Shown here piece after piece: positions 1 to 7,645 of a stretch of 64,000 nucleotides of DNA (position 1 is the stretch's first letter; each line of letters opens with the position of its first letter). Origin of the DNA: Halapricum desulfuricans (GTDB lineage Archaea; Halobacteriota; Halobacteria; Halobacteriales; Haloarculaceae); the NCBI RefSeq assembly GCF_017094505.1, contig NZ_CP064787.1:1798001-1862000 (forward strand), in the 5' to 3' direction. Below the pieces are notes generated by a model that made no database searches, was not told the DNA's origin, and worked only from the letters and a program-made list of their open reading frames with translations. Both the position numbers and the translations under genes were made by a program.

Positions 1-1
1 T

Positions 2-433
2 CGTCGGGAGCACCGACGACAGCCGACAGCGGGGAACGTACTCCTGGATGGCGATCGCGTTGTCGCCGTGTGCGTGGATCGCGACTGGCGTCTCGTAGGT
101 CGTCAACCGGACGGCGGTCTCGGGCGCGCCGTCGAGGTCGGTGACCAGACAGTCGACGCCGACCTCGCTGGCGAGCAGTCGTCGCCCCGCGCTCGAGGCG
201 GCGACGACGGCGTCCGCTCGCCGCGCTACGTCCAGTTCGTCCGCCAGAGACGGACCCGCCCCTGCGATCGCCACGCGATCGCCGGCGAAATCGAGCGACC
301 CGTCGAAGACGTTCCCCCCCAGCGCGCGCAACGTCCCGGCGTAGACGTCACGGGCACGCTCGTCGGCACCGCGGTCGTAGCCCATGTCCTCGAGGATCCG
401 CTCGTAGACCGGTTCCCAGGTTTCGAAGTCCAT
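2..433 (-). CDS. mptE: 6-hydroxymethylpterin diphosphokinase MptE-like, 3' part missing
   Basis: The first 144 residues are visible and begin MDFETWEPVYERILEDMGYD. The rest lies beyond the left edge. A glycine-rich stretch (VAIAGAGPSLADEL) followed by VVAASSAGRRLL and CLVTDLDG matches the DUF115/MptE family, archaeal ATP-dependent enzymes that pyrophosphorylate 6-hydroxymethyl-7,8-dihydropterin for folate or methanopterin synthesis in the cytoplasm. The start codon lies 1 nt beyond the stop of folP, so the two genes are almost certainly translated from one transcript. This is the expected pairing, since MptE makes the substrate that FolP uses. The call rests on N-terminal motifs and context only. 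Confidence 0.8.
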   Translation of the reverse strand, partial: MDFETWEPVYERILEDMGYDRGADERARDVYAGTLRALGGNVFDGSLDFAGDRVAIAGAGPSLADELDVARRADAVVAASSAGRRLLASEVGVDCLVTDLDGAPETAVRLTTYETPVAIHAHGDNAIAIQEYVPRCRLSSVLPT

Positions 434-434
434 G

Positions 435-1622
435 TCAGTCGAGTCGGTCCGCGATCGTCGCGAGCGCTTCCCCGAGCACGTTCGCCTCGTCGACATCGGT
501 CGCGAGCGCGCGGAGCGCGGCCGGCGAGCCGATCAGGAGGTCGCCGTCGCCGTCTCCGGGCGCGTAGACGCCGCCGTGGGCCGGGGCGTGCGTGTCCAGC
601 CAGTCGCGCTGGGTCGGCGCGAGCCCGCCGAGTTCGAACACCCGGACGACCGATTGAGCGGCCGTCGTTTCGTCGGCACCGACGCGCTCGCAGTGTCGCC
701 GTGCCTCGCCCTCGGTCGTCACGTCGAGTTCCTCGACGTCGATCGCGCCGTCGTCGATCCGCTCGCGCGTGAAGGCACTGCCGACGAGGGCGGCGTCGCG
801 GGTCTCGGCGACGTCGTGAGTGCGAATCACGTGTGCGCCGCGCTCGACGGCCATCGACGTCGCCGCGAGACTCACCGGTAATGCCTCCTCAGTCGAGCGA
901 TCCGCGATCGTCCGCAGGAAGTTCTTGCGGTTGATCGAGACGAGGATCGGCCGTCCGAGCCCCCGGAACTCCCGGAGGCGGCGGAACGTCTCCCGGTCGT
1001 CCTCGATCGTCTGGGCCTCGCTCCAGCCGCCGAAGGCCGGATCGACGATCGTCTTGTCAGTCAGCCCGTTTTGCTTCAACGCTTCGTAGACCTGATCGAC
1101 GTACTCGGCCCGCCGGGCCCACTCCGGCGAGCGCCGCTGTGCCCAGGGCGTTTCCTCGACGGCACCCGGCCGCTTCAGGTCCGGCGGGCTGGCCATCTTC
1201 GCGACGGCGACGTCGTACTCCTCACAGACCTCCGCCATTTTCGGGTCGGCGAACCCGCAGATGTCGTTGACCATGTCGAACCCGCGATCGAGCGCCTCCT
1301 CAGCGACCTCGTGGTAACGGGTCTCGATCGAGAAGACGGCGTCGCCGCTCACCGACTCGATCGTATCGATCGCGACGTCGAGACGGTCGAGTTCCTCCTC
1401 AGCGGAAAGAACCTCGAAACGTTTGTTCGCCGATTCGAGCCCGACGTCGACGATGTCGGCCCCCTGATCGATGAGTTTGCGATCGACGTATTCGGCCGCC
1501 TCGCTCGGATCGTCGTAGACGCTGGGGTCGTACGGCGACTCGCGGCTGACGTTGAGTACGCCCATGATGCGCGGCGGCTGGTCGTCACCGATCCGCACGC
1601 CGGCGGCGTCGACGGTTTGCAT
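435..1622 (-). CDS. folP: Dihydropteroate synthase with C-terminal extension
   Basis: This 395-residue protein should condense the pterin diphosphate with 4-aminobenzoate to give dihydropteroate. Residues from about 15 to 285 form the pterin-binding TIM barrel: IMGVLNVSRESPYDPS near the N-terminus, QGADIVDVGLES, NDICGF, and a closing IRTHDVAETRDA. The classical family is about 270-280 residues, so the last 110 residues (from ELDVTTEGEARRH) are an extra domain of the sort seen in haloarchaeal FolP proteins; I cannot assign it a reaction. It is immediately followed by mptE, giving a two-gene folate operon. The ATG start at 1622 has no competing in-frame start nearby. Confidence 0.88.
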   Translation of the reverse strand: MQTVDAAGVRIGDDQPPRIMGVLNVSRESPYDPSVYDDPSEAAEYVDRKLIDQGADIVDVGLESANKRFEVLSAEEELDRLDVAIDTIESVSGDAVFSIETRYHEVAEEALDRGFDMVNDICGFADPKMAEVCEEYDVAVAKMASPPDLKRPGAVEETPWAQRRSPEWARRAEYVDQVYEALKQNGLTDKTIVDPAFGGWSEAQTIEDDRETFRRLREFRGLGRPILVSINRKNFLRTIADRSTEEALPVSLAATSMAVERGAHVIRTHDVAETRDAALVGSAFTRERIDDGAIDVEELDVTTEGEARRHCERVGADETTAAQSVVRVFELGGLAPTQRDWLDTHAPAHGGVYAPGDGDGDLLIGSPAALRALATDVDEANVLGEALATIADRLD

Positions 1623-1666
1623 AACTGTCCGGACGCACCGAACGAAGAAAAACGGCGGGGAGGCGG

Positions 1667-2560
1667 CTACCCGGTTGTGTTGACGTTGCCGGTCCAGTCG
1701 GGCTCCTCGACGGTCGTCTCGTTGAGATCAGTCACTGTGAACTCGTAGGTGCTCGTGACGTCGCCACCGTTCGGTCCGGTCCCGGACACCTGTATCGCGG
1801 TGTAGGTGACGAGTCCGTCCTCCGTCACGAGGACCGTCGCGTTGATTTCATCGAGGCTTCCCAGGGAAGCACCGACGTTCTCGGAGAGGTACGGAAGGCT
1901 CTCCTCGCCTTCAGCACGGTACTGCTCGACGGTTTCTCCCTGGAAGTCCGTTTCGCCCTGCGACTGGAGAGACGGACTCCAGGATTCGTAGAGTTGGCCC
2001 CAGCCCACGCCGGTGAAGCTTACCGGCGTCGGTGGTGTCGACTCGTTGTACGGTTCCGAGTCGTAGGCGTATTGCGGTTCCTCGATCTGTGAACTGTTCT
2101 GTCGGAGGAACGTCTCGTTCCCGGCGGTATATGCCTGCGCGCTCGACGTGAACGATCCGAACTGGCCCCGTTGGATCCGTGAGGATGCCTGCAGACCAGT
2201 CGACTCCTCGAAGTCGTAGTATCCCTGCACTTGCTGGCTGAGAACGGTCGTGTTTCCGTCCGCTGCCTGCCGTTGAACGACCCGTCGACCAGCGGTCACC
2301 GAATCGGCGTCCTCGAGTAGGGTTGCGTGACTGTCGGCCAGTTCGTCGGGATCGATATCGCTCTCGGGCGGTTCGTCGGTTGGTGTGTCCGTCGGTTCGT
2401 CTGTCGGAGTGTCTGTGGGTTCGTCAGTCAACTCCTCGCCAGTCGGCGTCTCGGTCGGCGTCGTGTCGCCGCCGGTGGTACAGCCGGCGAGCGCGACAAG
2501 CGAGACCGCCAGAACGACGAGTACGATCTGTTTCGTCTTCGGGGACAGCAATCGATCCAT
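1667..2560 (-). CDS. Haloarchaeal lipoprotein (DUF7537-like)
   Basis: The reading frame stays open far upstream, but the real start is the ATG at 2560, giving 297 residues: a short basic start, a hydrophobic stretch and the lipobox LAGC with the lipidated cysteine at residue 27. A Thr/Pro/Glu/Asp-rich linker (PTDEPTDTPTDEPPES) follows, then a folded acidic domain of about 230 residues with features such as TVEQYRAEGEESLPYLSENV. It is therefore a surface-anchored protein in which the linker holds the domain off the membrane. It resembles the haloarchaeal LolA-like DUF7537 lipoproteins, a family assignment I make from memory. It lies 44 nt upstream of folP in the same direction. Confidence 0.72.
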   Translation of the reverse strand: MDRLLSPKTKQIVLVVLAVSLVALAGCTTGGDTTPTETPTGEELTDEPTDTPTDEPTDTPTDEPPESDIDPDELADSHATLLEDADSVTAGRRVVQRQAADGNTTVLSQQVQGYYDFEESTGLQASSRIQRGQFGSFTSSAQAYTAGNETFLRQNSSQIEEPQYAYDSEPYNESTPPTPVSFTGVGWGQLYESWSPSLQSQGETDFQGETVEQYRAEGEESLPYLSENVGASLGSLDEINATVLVTEDGLVTYTAIQVSGTGPNGGDVTSTYEFTVTDLNETTVEEPDWTGNVNTTG

Positions 2561-2662
2561 CGACTCGCCGTTCCTCTTCAACGCGCTTAAATCACCGCTT
2601 TCGACCCCGGCCGTTTTGCCCCTCTCGGCACGTTCAAGTGACCGCTTGCCCGTACGTGAGGT

Positions 2663-3433
2663 ATGTATCTCGCCGAGCACGCGTGGCCGGATCTGGCGTC
2701 GTATTTTGAGTCCGAATCGCTTGCAATCGTCCCGCTGGGGTCGACAGAACAGCACGGCCCGCACCTGCCGGAGGGGACCGATCATCTGATTGCCGAGGGG
2801 TTCGCACGTGAGGCCGCGGCGCGAACCGGCTATCTCTGTACCCCGACGATCAACGTCGGCGTCAGCGCCCACCACCGGCAGTTCCACGGGACGATGTGGG
2901 TCGATCCGCCGGCGTTCAGAGACTACGTCGAGAGCTTCTCGCGCAATCTCGCGTACCACGGTATCGACCGGATCGTCTACGTGAACGCCCACGGCGGCAA
3001 CGTCGAACACCTCCGGGAAGTCGGACGACGCCTCCACGAGGACGAGGTCGCCTTCGCCGTCGAGTGGATGTGGAACGAGAGCATCCCCGAACTCGTTGCG
3101 GAGGTCTTCGAGCAGAACGGTCCCCACGGCGGCCCCAAGGAGACCGCCTTGATCCAGCATCTGGCCGGCGATCTCGTCCACGACGAACGCCTCGAAGACG
3201 CAAGGGACGGGGGACTCAGGGACATCGAGAGCGCCGAGACTTCCAGGTTCGGATCCCGGACGTTCTACGACGCGATCGACAACTCCGGCAACGGCGTGTT
3301 CGGCGATCAGACCGACGCGACCCCACAGAAAGGCGAGCGACTGTTCGAGGCGGCCAGCGACCAGCTCGTCGAGCTCTGCTCGTGGCTGGCCGAGCAAGAC
3401 ATCGACGATCTGTTGCCCGAGTCGCACGTGTAG
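2663..3433 (+). CDS. Creatininase-family amidohydrolase
   Basis: This 256-residue protein has the creatininase/FAPy-deformylase fold. GSTEQHGPHLP with the metal-binding Glu and His lies at residues 26-36, a metal-binding Asp follows in PEGTDH, and VNAHGGNVEHLR and a Glu in GGPKETALIQH come later. Archaeal relatives include ArfB, which removes formyl from the first GTP-derived intermediate of riboflavin and F420 synthesis, and true creatininases. Haloarchaea need F420, so ArfB-like activity is the more attractive inference, but the motifs do not separate the two. It is transcribed divergently from the lipoprotein gene across a 102-bp promoter region. I chose the ATG at 2663, which follows a stop in all plausible longer frames. 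Confidence 0.82.
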   Translation: MYLAEHAWPDLASYFESESLAIVPLGSTEQHGPHLPEGTDHLIAEGFAREAAARTGYLCTPTINVGVSAHHRQFHGTMWVDPPAFRDYVESFSRNLAYHGIDRIVYVNAHGGNVEHLREVGRRLHEDEVAFAVEWMWNESIPELVAEVFEQNGPHGGPKETALIQHLAGDLVHDERLEDARDGGLRDIESAETSRFGSRTFYDAIDNSGNGVFGDQTDATPQKGERLFEAASDQLVELCSWLAEQDIDDLLPESHV

Positions 3434-3499
3434 GTCCGGGTCAAGGCGGATCGCGCGCGTGGGCCGCCGGGATGAAAACCGGTCGCTCTCCGTTCTCGA

Positions 3500-3658
3500 C
3501 TACTCCTCACGGGATTTCAGCCATCGGTCGAGACACTCCCGGATCGCCGCGTCGCGGTTCCCGCGGTGGTCGGTGAACGCGACGTCGTCCAGGGCCTGCA
3601 GCGTCTCCTCGTCGAACTCGACGGTGATCGTGTCCAGGTCGAGAAACGTCTCGTCCAT
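3500..3658 (-). CDS. Small ribbon-helix-helix (CopG-like) protein
   Basis: A 52-residue ORF starting MDETFLDLDTITVEFDEETL and ending RECLDRWLKSREE. The pattern is a short beta strand (TITVEFDEE) followed by two helices (ETLQALDDVAF and NRDAAIRECLDRWL), which is the ribbon-helix-helix DNA-binding fold; such proteins act as dimers. No toxin gene sits next to it, so a stand-alone regulator is more likely than an antitoxin. It lies in the 297-bp space between the creatininase gene and the DUF555 gene and points the same way as the latter, 72 nt downstream of it. Confidence 0.7.
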   Translation of the reverse strand: MDETFLDLDTITVEFDEETLQALDDVAFTDHRGNRDAAIRECLDRWLKSREE

Positions 3659-3730
3659 GACTACGACGTGGGTCGCTCGCTACCAAATAACTTCGTCAGA
3701 CGCGCGTCATAGCAACCGCGTCGAATCCAT

Positions 3731-4249
3731 TCACTCGTCGATCAGTTCTTCGAACTCCGGCAGGATGTCCTCGTCCGTGTCCCCGCGGAACTCGTTGCTG
3801 TCTACGTCGTCGTCCGTGTCGTTTCGGCCTTCTTCGACTGTGTCGTCACCTTCCTCGTCGGCCTCGCTCTCTTCGGCGACAGACGTCTCCTCGTCTTCTT
3901 GCTGGCCTTCCTCCTCGATTTCCTCGATCTCGAGAACTTCGAGCGGGATGTTCTCCAGTCGCTGGCCGATCTCCTTGCGGGCGATCCGGGCCGCGTGCTC
4001 GTCGCGTTCGACGTTGAACACCGTCATCTCCAGTTCGAGGGCGACGAGGCTCTCGTCGGCGGCGATGAACGCGGGCTCGAGTTCTTCCCCGCAGTGGGGA
4101 CAGTTCCGGCTGCCCATGTTGATCTCGACGTAGTTGAGGTCGGGGTTGAGCATCTCGCCGGTCTTGGAGATGGCGATCCGGACCGCTTCGTCGGCCGTTT
4201 CGACGTCGTAGACCGGAACGGCGGCTTCGACGACAACTCGACAGTTCAT
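3731..4249 (-). CDS. DUF555 (UPF0212) family protein
   Basis: A 172-residue protein. Residues 1 to about 110 form the archaeal DUF555 domain (start MNCRVVVEAAVPVYDVETAD), with a single CPHCGEE knuckle near residue 50. The final 60 residues are a highly acidic, probably disordered tail (EEIEEEGQQEDEETSVAEES and beyond). The biochemical role of the family is unknown. A TATA-like motif (TTCATATCG on the coding strand, about 4272-4280) is centred 26 nt before the ATG, as expected for a leaderless haloarchaeal mRNA. It is divergent from the DNA glycosylase gene. Confidence 0.85.
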   Translation of the reverse strand: MNCRVVVEAAVPVYDVETADEAVRIAISKTGEMLNPDLNYVEINMGSRNCPHCGEELEPAFIAADESLVALELEMTVFNVERDEHAARIARKEIGQRLENIPLEVLEIEEIEEEGQQEDEETSVAEESEADEEGDDTVEEGRNDTDDDVDSNEFRGDTDEDILPEFEELIDE

Positions 4250-4348
4250 ATTCTGGTATTACTGGGCCAGCGATATGAAGGTTAGCCACGGTTGGCGTTC
4301 CGTGATCGACCGAAACGAGAAAGCCGACGCGGCCCCGAGCGCGACCGA

Positions 4349-5272
4349 ATGAAAACCGGACGAATCGACGTGTCCGAACTCGCCGGCGGGCTCGACCTCC
4401 AGGCGACCCTCGAGAGCGGCCAGTCGTACCTCTGGCGACGCGCCGACGACCGGATGTACGACGGCGACGAGCAGAGCGGCGGCGACGCCTGGTACGAGAC
4501 TGTCGTCCGCCTCGACGGCGACCGCATTCGACTCGACGCCGGTGACCCGACCGTCGTCCGCGTTCGCCAGCGCGACGAAGTCCTCGAATGGGAATCGACG
4601 ACGGACGCCGAGTGGATCGTCCGATCGCTGCTCCGACTCGGGGACGACCTGCCGGCTATTCGGGCGACGACGCCGGACGACTCGCTGCTCGAGCGGGCCT
4701 ACGACCGATATTGGGGGATGCGATTAGTGCGGGATCCCCCGTTCGGGACGCTGATCTCCTTTATCTGCTCGGCGCAGATGCGAGTCTCTCGGATCCACGA
4801 GATGCAGCTCGCGATGGCCGAGGCGTTCGGCGACACGATCACCGTTGACGGCCGCACGTATCAGGTCTTCCCGACGCCGGACCAGCTCGCGGCCGCCACC
4901 GAATCGGAGCTCCGTGACCTCGGGCTGGGCTATCGCGCCCCATACGTCCAGCGGACGGCCGAGATGGTCGCCGGGGGGGAGGCTCACCCGGACGGGGCAC
5001 GCGATCGCTCCTACGAGGACGCCCGCGAACACCTGACACAGTTCGTCGGCGTCGGCGAGAAAGTCGCCGACTGCGTCCTGCTGTTCTCGCTGGGCTTTCT
5101 CGAGGCCGTGCCGCTGGATACCTGGATCCGGTCGACCATCGAAGAGTACTACCCCGACTGCGAGCGCGACAGCTACGCCGAGACGTCCCGGGCGATCCGA
5201 AAACAGCTGGGCGGGGAGTTCGCCGGCTACGCCCAGACGTACGTCTTCCATCACCTCCGAAATGAGTCGTGA
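4349..5272 (+). CDS. ogg: 8-oxoguanine DNA glycosylase (OGG1-type HhH-GPD)
   Basis: A 307-residue base-excision repair enzyme of the HhH-GPD superfamily. The frame is open 57 nt further upstream, but the ATG at 4349 (MKTGRIDVSELAGG) aligns best with OGG-like N-termini. The C-terminal half has the helix-hairpin-helix and the catalytic pair: Lys in GVGEKVADC and Asp in VPLDTW, matching the active-site Lys and Asp of human OGG1. It also carries ESGQSYLWRR, the family's usual N-terminal ESGQ/W motif. It should excise 8-oxoguanine through a Schiff base and nick the abasic site. This is the first of several DNA repair genes in the window (with polX and endonuclease V). Confidence 0.88.
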   Translation: MKTGRIDVSELAGGLDLQATLESGQSYLWRRADDRMYDGDEQSGGDAWYETVVRLDGDRIRLDAGDPTVVRVRQRDEVLEWESTTDAEWIVRSLLRLGDDLPAIRATTPDDSLLERAYDRYWGMRLVRDPPFGTLISFICSAQMRVSRIHEMQLAMAEAFGDTITVDGRTYQVFPTPDQLAAATESELRDLGLGYRAPYVQRTAEMVAGGEAHPDGARDRSYEDAREHLTQFVGVGEKVADCVLLFSLGFLEAVPLDTWIRSTIEEYYPDCERDSYAETSRAIRKQLGGEFAGYAQTYVFHHLRNES

Positions 5273-5362
5273 CGTCCTTTCGCCATACCGCCGGCTCGAC
5301 GTGGACAACGACTCCGATACGACAGAGGACTGGAGTCCGCTACGGAGGGGTCCTGTGCCGGG

Positions 5363-5632
5363 TCAGGCCGAGGACGACTCCCGCGTCCACCCGGGATCGG
5401 ATCCGGTCCGTTCGATCAGGTCGGCCCGACAGGCCGGACAGTAGTCGGGGGCAGTAGACTCGCCCCGTGGAACGTACACTGCGCCGCCGCACTCCACACA
5501 CGCGTCCGCGTCGATCGTCACGCAGTCCGCACAGACGTTGAAATCGTCGACCGTGAGGTCACGCAACGGTTCGAGTTGTTTGTCCAGAGTGTACTCGTCG
5601 ATGACCGTCTGACAGCGCTGGCACAGTTGCAT
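5363..5632 (-). CDS. Small zinc-ribbon protein with four CxxC knuckles
   Basis: The best start is the ATG at 5632 (MQLCQRCQTV), giving 89 residues. Four CxxC pairs (CQRC, CADC, CVEC, CPAC) can bind two zinc ions, so this is a double zinc ribbon. Such small haloarchaeal proteins are common and mostly uncharacterised; roles in nucleic acid or protein binding are typical guesses. Nothing in the sequence points to an enzyme. It converges with the glycosylase gene and lies just before the duplicated end of elp3. Confidence 0.7.
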   Translation of the reverse strand: MQLCQRCQTVIDEYTLDKQLEPLRDLTVDDFNVCADCVTIDADACVECGGAVYVPRGESTAPDYCPACRADLIERTGSDPGWTRESSSA

Positions 5633-5699
5633 GGCGATCCGTCTCAACACATGTGACCATATCACAAATACCTGCCGACAGTGGCGAAATTCCCGGACT

Positions 5700-5744
5700 T
5701 GGGGAAAAAGACCGTTACAGCTGCTTGCTCACGTACGGGCCGTC
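5700..5744. repeat. 45-bp direct repeat, copy 1 (stray copy of the elp3 3' end)
   Basis: These 45 bases are identical to 5855-5899, 155 bp away. The second copy contains the stop codon and the last eight or so codons of elp3; this first copy is detached from any gene. The 110 bp between the copies holds a hairpin array. The arrangement looks like an insertion or rearrangement that duplicated the gene's end. Confidence 0.9.
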
Positions 5745-5854
5745 GGCTGCCACTTTTTCCCCTCAGGTGACCTCGCTGGCTCGCGGTCAGACCGCTCGCC
5801 GTTCGGAGACGCCGTCGCGTCTCCCGGCGCTCGGTCGCCGTTCGGACAAAAACG
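5745..5854. repeat. Hairpin-array insert between the 45-bp repeats
   Basis: This 110-bp stretch contains three short perfect palindromes in a row: GCGGTC/GACCGC (5783-5795), GGAGACGC/GCGTCTCC (5805-5824) and CGGCG/CGCCG shortly after, separated by GCCGTTCG-like spacers. The GAGACGC/GCGTCTC stem and the GCCGTTCG spacer also occur in the smc-scpA insert at 60.2-60.4 kb. No ORF of note is present. Confidence 0.65.
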
Positions 5855-5899
5855 TGGGGAAAAAGACCGTTACAGCTGCTTGCTCACGTACGGGCCGTC
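5855..5899. repeat. 45-bp direct repeat, copy 2 (real elp3 3' end)
   Basis: This is the second copy of the repeat at 5700-5744, and here it contains the elp3 TAA stop (5870-5872) and its last codons. Identity is complete over 45 bases and stops abruptly on both sides. Confidence 0.9.
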
Positions 5900-7534
5900 C
5901 TGTTCGTACCCGAGTTTCTCTCGATAGTACTCGCGGGCACCGATCCCGCTGATGACGCTCAGCTTCTCGAAGCCGGCCTCGCGGGCGCGTCGTTCGGCCT
6001 CTCTCAGCAATTTCCGGCCGTAGCCCCGGTGTTGCCAGTCGGGCACGTCGCCGGTCGCGTCGCGGTCGCCGACGCCGACAGTGTTCCCGTAGACGTGCAG
6101 TTCTCGCACGATCGCCGCACCGTCCAGTTCCGCTCGTGTCGGCTCGTTCGGGAACCGGAGCCGACAGAAGCCCACCAGCAGATCGCGGTCCCGGTCCTCG
6201 TAGCTAATGAACTGCTCCGTCCCGCCCCCGGCCTCGTATCTGAGAGTGTCGAGCGTGACGTCTTCGGGGTCTTCGTCGTTCATCCCAACTTCACGACAGC
6301 GGATGCAATCGCAGGACGTTCCCTTCTCGTCCATCCGCTGGCGGGCGAGCTGGCGGAGATTGGACTTCTGGACGCCCGCCTCGATGAAGTCCGCGGGGAT
6401 GTCCCGCTGGACGCGCTGCAGACGGGTGTATTTCGGAATGAGGTCTTTGATCTCTGCCACGAGATCGGCGGCCTCCTCGCTGGAGAGGGGTTCGTAATCG
6501 TCGCGATGCCACATGTCGTAGGTCGCGGTCCCCTCGACGATGAGCGTGGGATAGATCTTGAGGTAATCCGGCCGCCAGTCGCTGTGCTCGAAGATGCGCC
6601 GGAAGTCCTCGACGGCCATCTCCTTGCTCATCCCGGGCTGGCCCGGCATCATGTGATAGCCGACCTTGAAGCCCGCGTCACGGAGTCGCCGGGTCGCGTC
6701 GATGCTGGCCTGGATGCCGTGACCGCGGTGCATCTCGCGGTTGATCCGTTCGAAAGTCGTCTGGACACCGACCTCGACCTTGGTCCCGCCGAGTCGCAAC
6801 ATCCGGTCGATCTGCTCGGGCCCACACCAGTCGGGCTTTGTCTCGAAGGTCGTCCCGATGTTGCGGACGCTGCCGGTCTCGTTTTCCTCGATCACGTCTT
6901 CGAGATACTTGAACTCGTATTCCTCGGGGTCCTGCGCGAAACTCACGCCTTCGGCGGGCTCCGGCTCTGCCTCGGGATCGAAATCGTTCATCGCCTCCAG
7001 TGCGCGCCTGACGAACCACTCCTGATAGTCGTGGCTGCGCGCGGTCATCGTCCCGCCCATGACGATCAACTCGACCTTGTCGACGGTATGGCCGATCTCG
7101 CGCAACTGGTTGAGCCGTAGCGCCACCTGCCCGTATGGGTCGTAGTCGTTCTGCTTGCCCCGTGCGGCGGCGGGTTCGTTTCCGGTGTAACTCTGGGCGC
7201 TTGAGAACTCCGAGTCCGGTCCGCCCGGACAGTACAGACACTTCCCGTGGGGACAGCGCTCGGGCGAGGTCATGATCGCGACCGGCGCGACCCCGGAGGC
7301 GGTCCGGACGGGTTTGCGCTGCAGGACCGATTCCAGTTCCTCGCGCCGTCCGTCCGGCGCGCGATCGAGCAGCTCGGAGTTTTTCGGGACCTTCGGGGAT
7401 CCGTGCGTCGAACAGACCTCGCGTTTCGCCTGCTCGACGCCGTCCCGTTCGAGGTCACCCTCGAGGATCCGGTCGACCAGCTCCGCGCAGGCCCGCTCGA
7501 ACGCGTCGTCCGGCTCCTTGCTGTCGGTGCTCAT
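5870..7534 (-). CDS. elp3: tRNA U34 carboxymethyltransferase Elp3 (radical SAM + GNAT)
   Basis: A 554-residue archaeal Elp3, which uses acetyl-CoA and SAM to install the cm5 group on uridine 34 of tRNAs. The radical SAM cluster cysteines are C94, C99 and C102 in CPHGKCLYCPGG, followed by the family signature TGNEPAAARGKQNDYDPYGQ. The TIM-barrel core includes GVQTTFERINREMHRGH and KVGYHMMPGQPG. The C-terminal 130 residues form the acetyltransferase domain, with the acetyl-CoA loop HRGYGRKLL and AREYYREKLGYE. Archaea often carry Elp3 without the rest of the Elongator complex, as appears to be so here. The last codons lie inside a 45-bp repeat that is duplicated downstream. Confidence 0.95.
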   Translation of the reverse strand: MSTDSKEPDDAFERACAELVDRILEGDLERDGVEQAKREVCSTHGSPKVPKNSELLDRAPDGRREELESVLQRKPVRTASGVAPVAIMTSPERCPHGKCLYCPGGPDSEFSSAQSYTGNEPAAARGKQNDYDPYGQVALRLNQLREIGHTVDKVELIVMGGTMTARSHDYQEWFVRRALEAMNDFDPEAEPEPAEGVSFAQDPEEYEFKYLEDVIEENETGSVRNIGTTFETKPDWCGPEQIDRMLRLGGTKVEVGVQTTFERINREMHRGHGIQASIDATRRLRDAGFKVGYHMMPGQPGMSKEMAVEDFRRIFEHSDWRPDYLKIYPTLIVEGTATYDMWHRDDYEPLSSEEAADLVAEIKDLIPKYTRLQRVQRDIPADFIEAGVQKSNLRQLARQRMDEKGTSCDCIRCREVGMNDEDPEDVTLDTLRYEAGGGTEQFISYEDRDRDLLVGFCRLRFPNEPTRAELDGAAIVRELHVYGNTVGVGDRDATGDVPDWQHRGYGRKLLREAERRAREAGFEKLSVISGIGAREYYREKLGYEQDGPYVSKQL

Positions 7535-7645
7535 GGCCGCAGTATCGCCTGTAACTCGTGGAGTCGCCTGAATAAGGGTGTCGCTCCGGGCACTGCTACG
7601 CTCGGGGCACCGACTGGCCCATCGGTACGACCGCCGATCGGCAAA

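Noticed and set aside
2561-3427. Upstream extension of the lipoprotein frame
   Set aside because: The extension overlaps the creatininase gene on the other strand and would bury the signal peptide and lipobox in mid-protein.
3500-3658. The RHH protein as an antitoxin
   Set aside because: No toxin-like ORF adjoins it; the neighbours are a creatininase-family hydrolase and a DUF555 protein.
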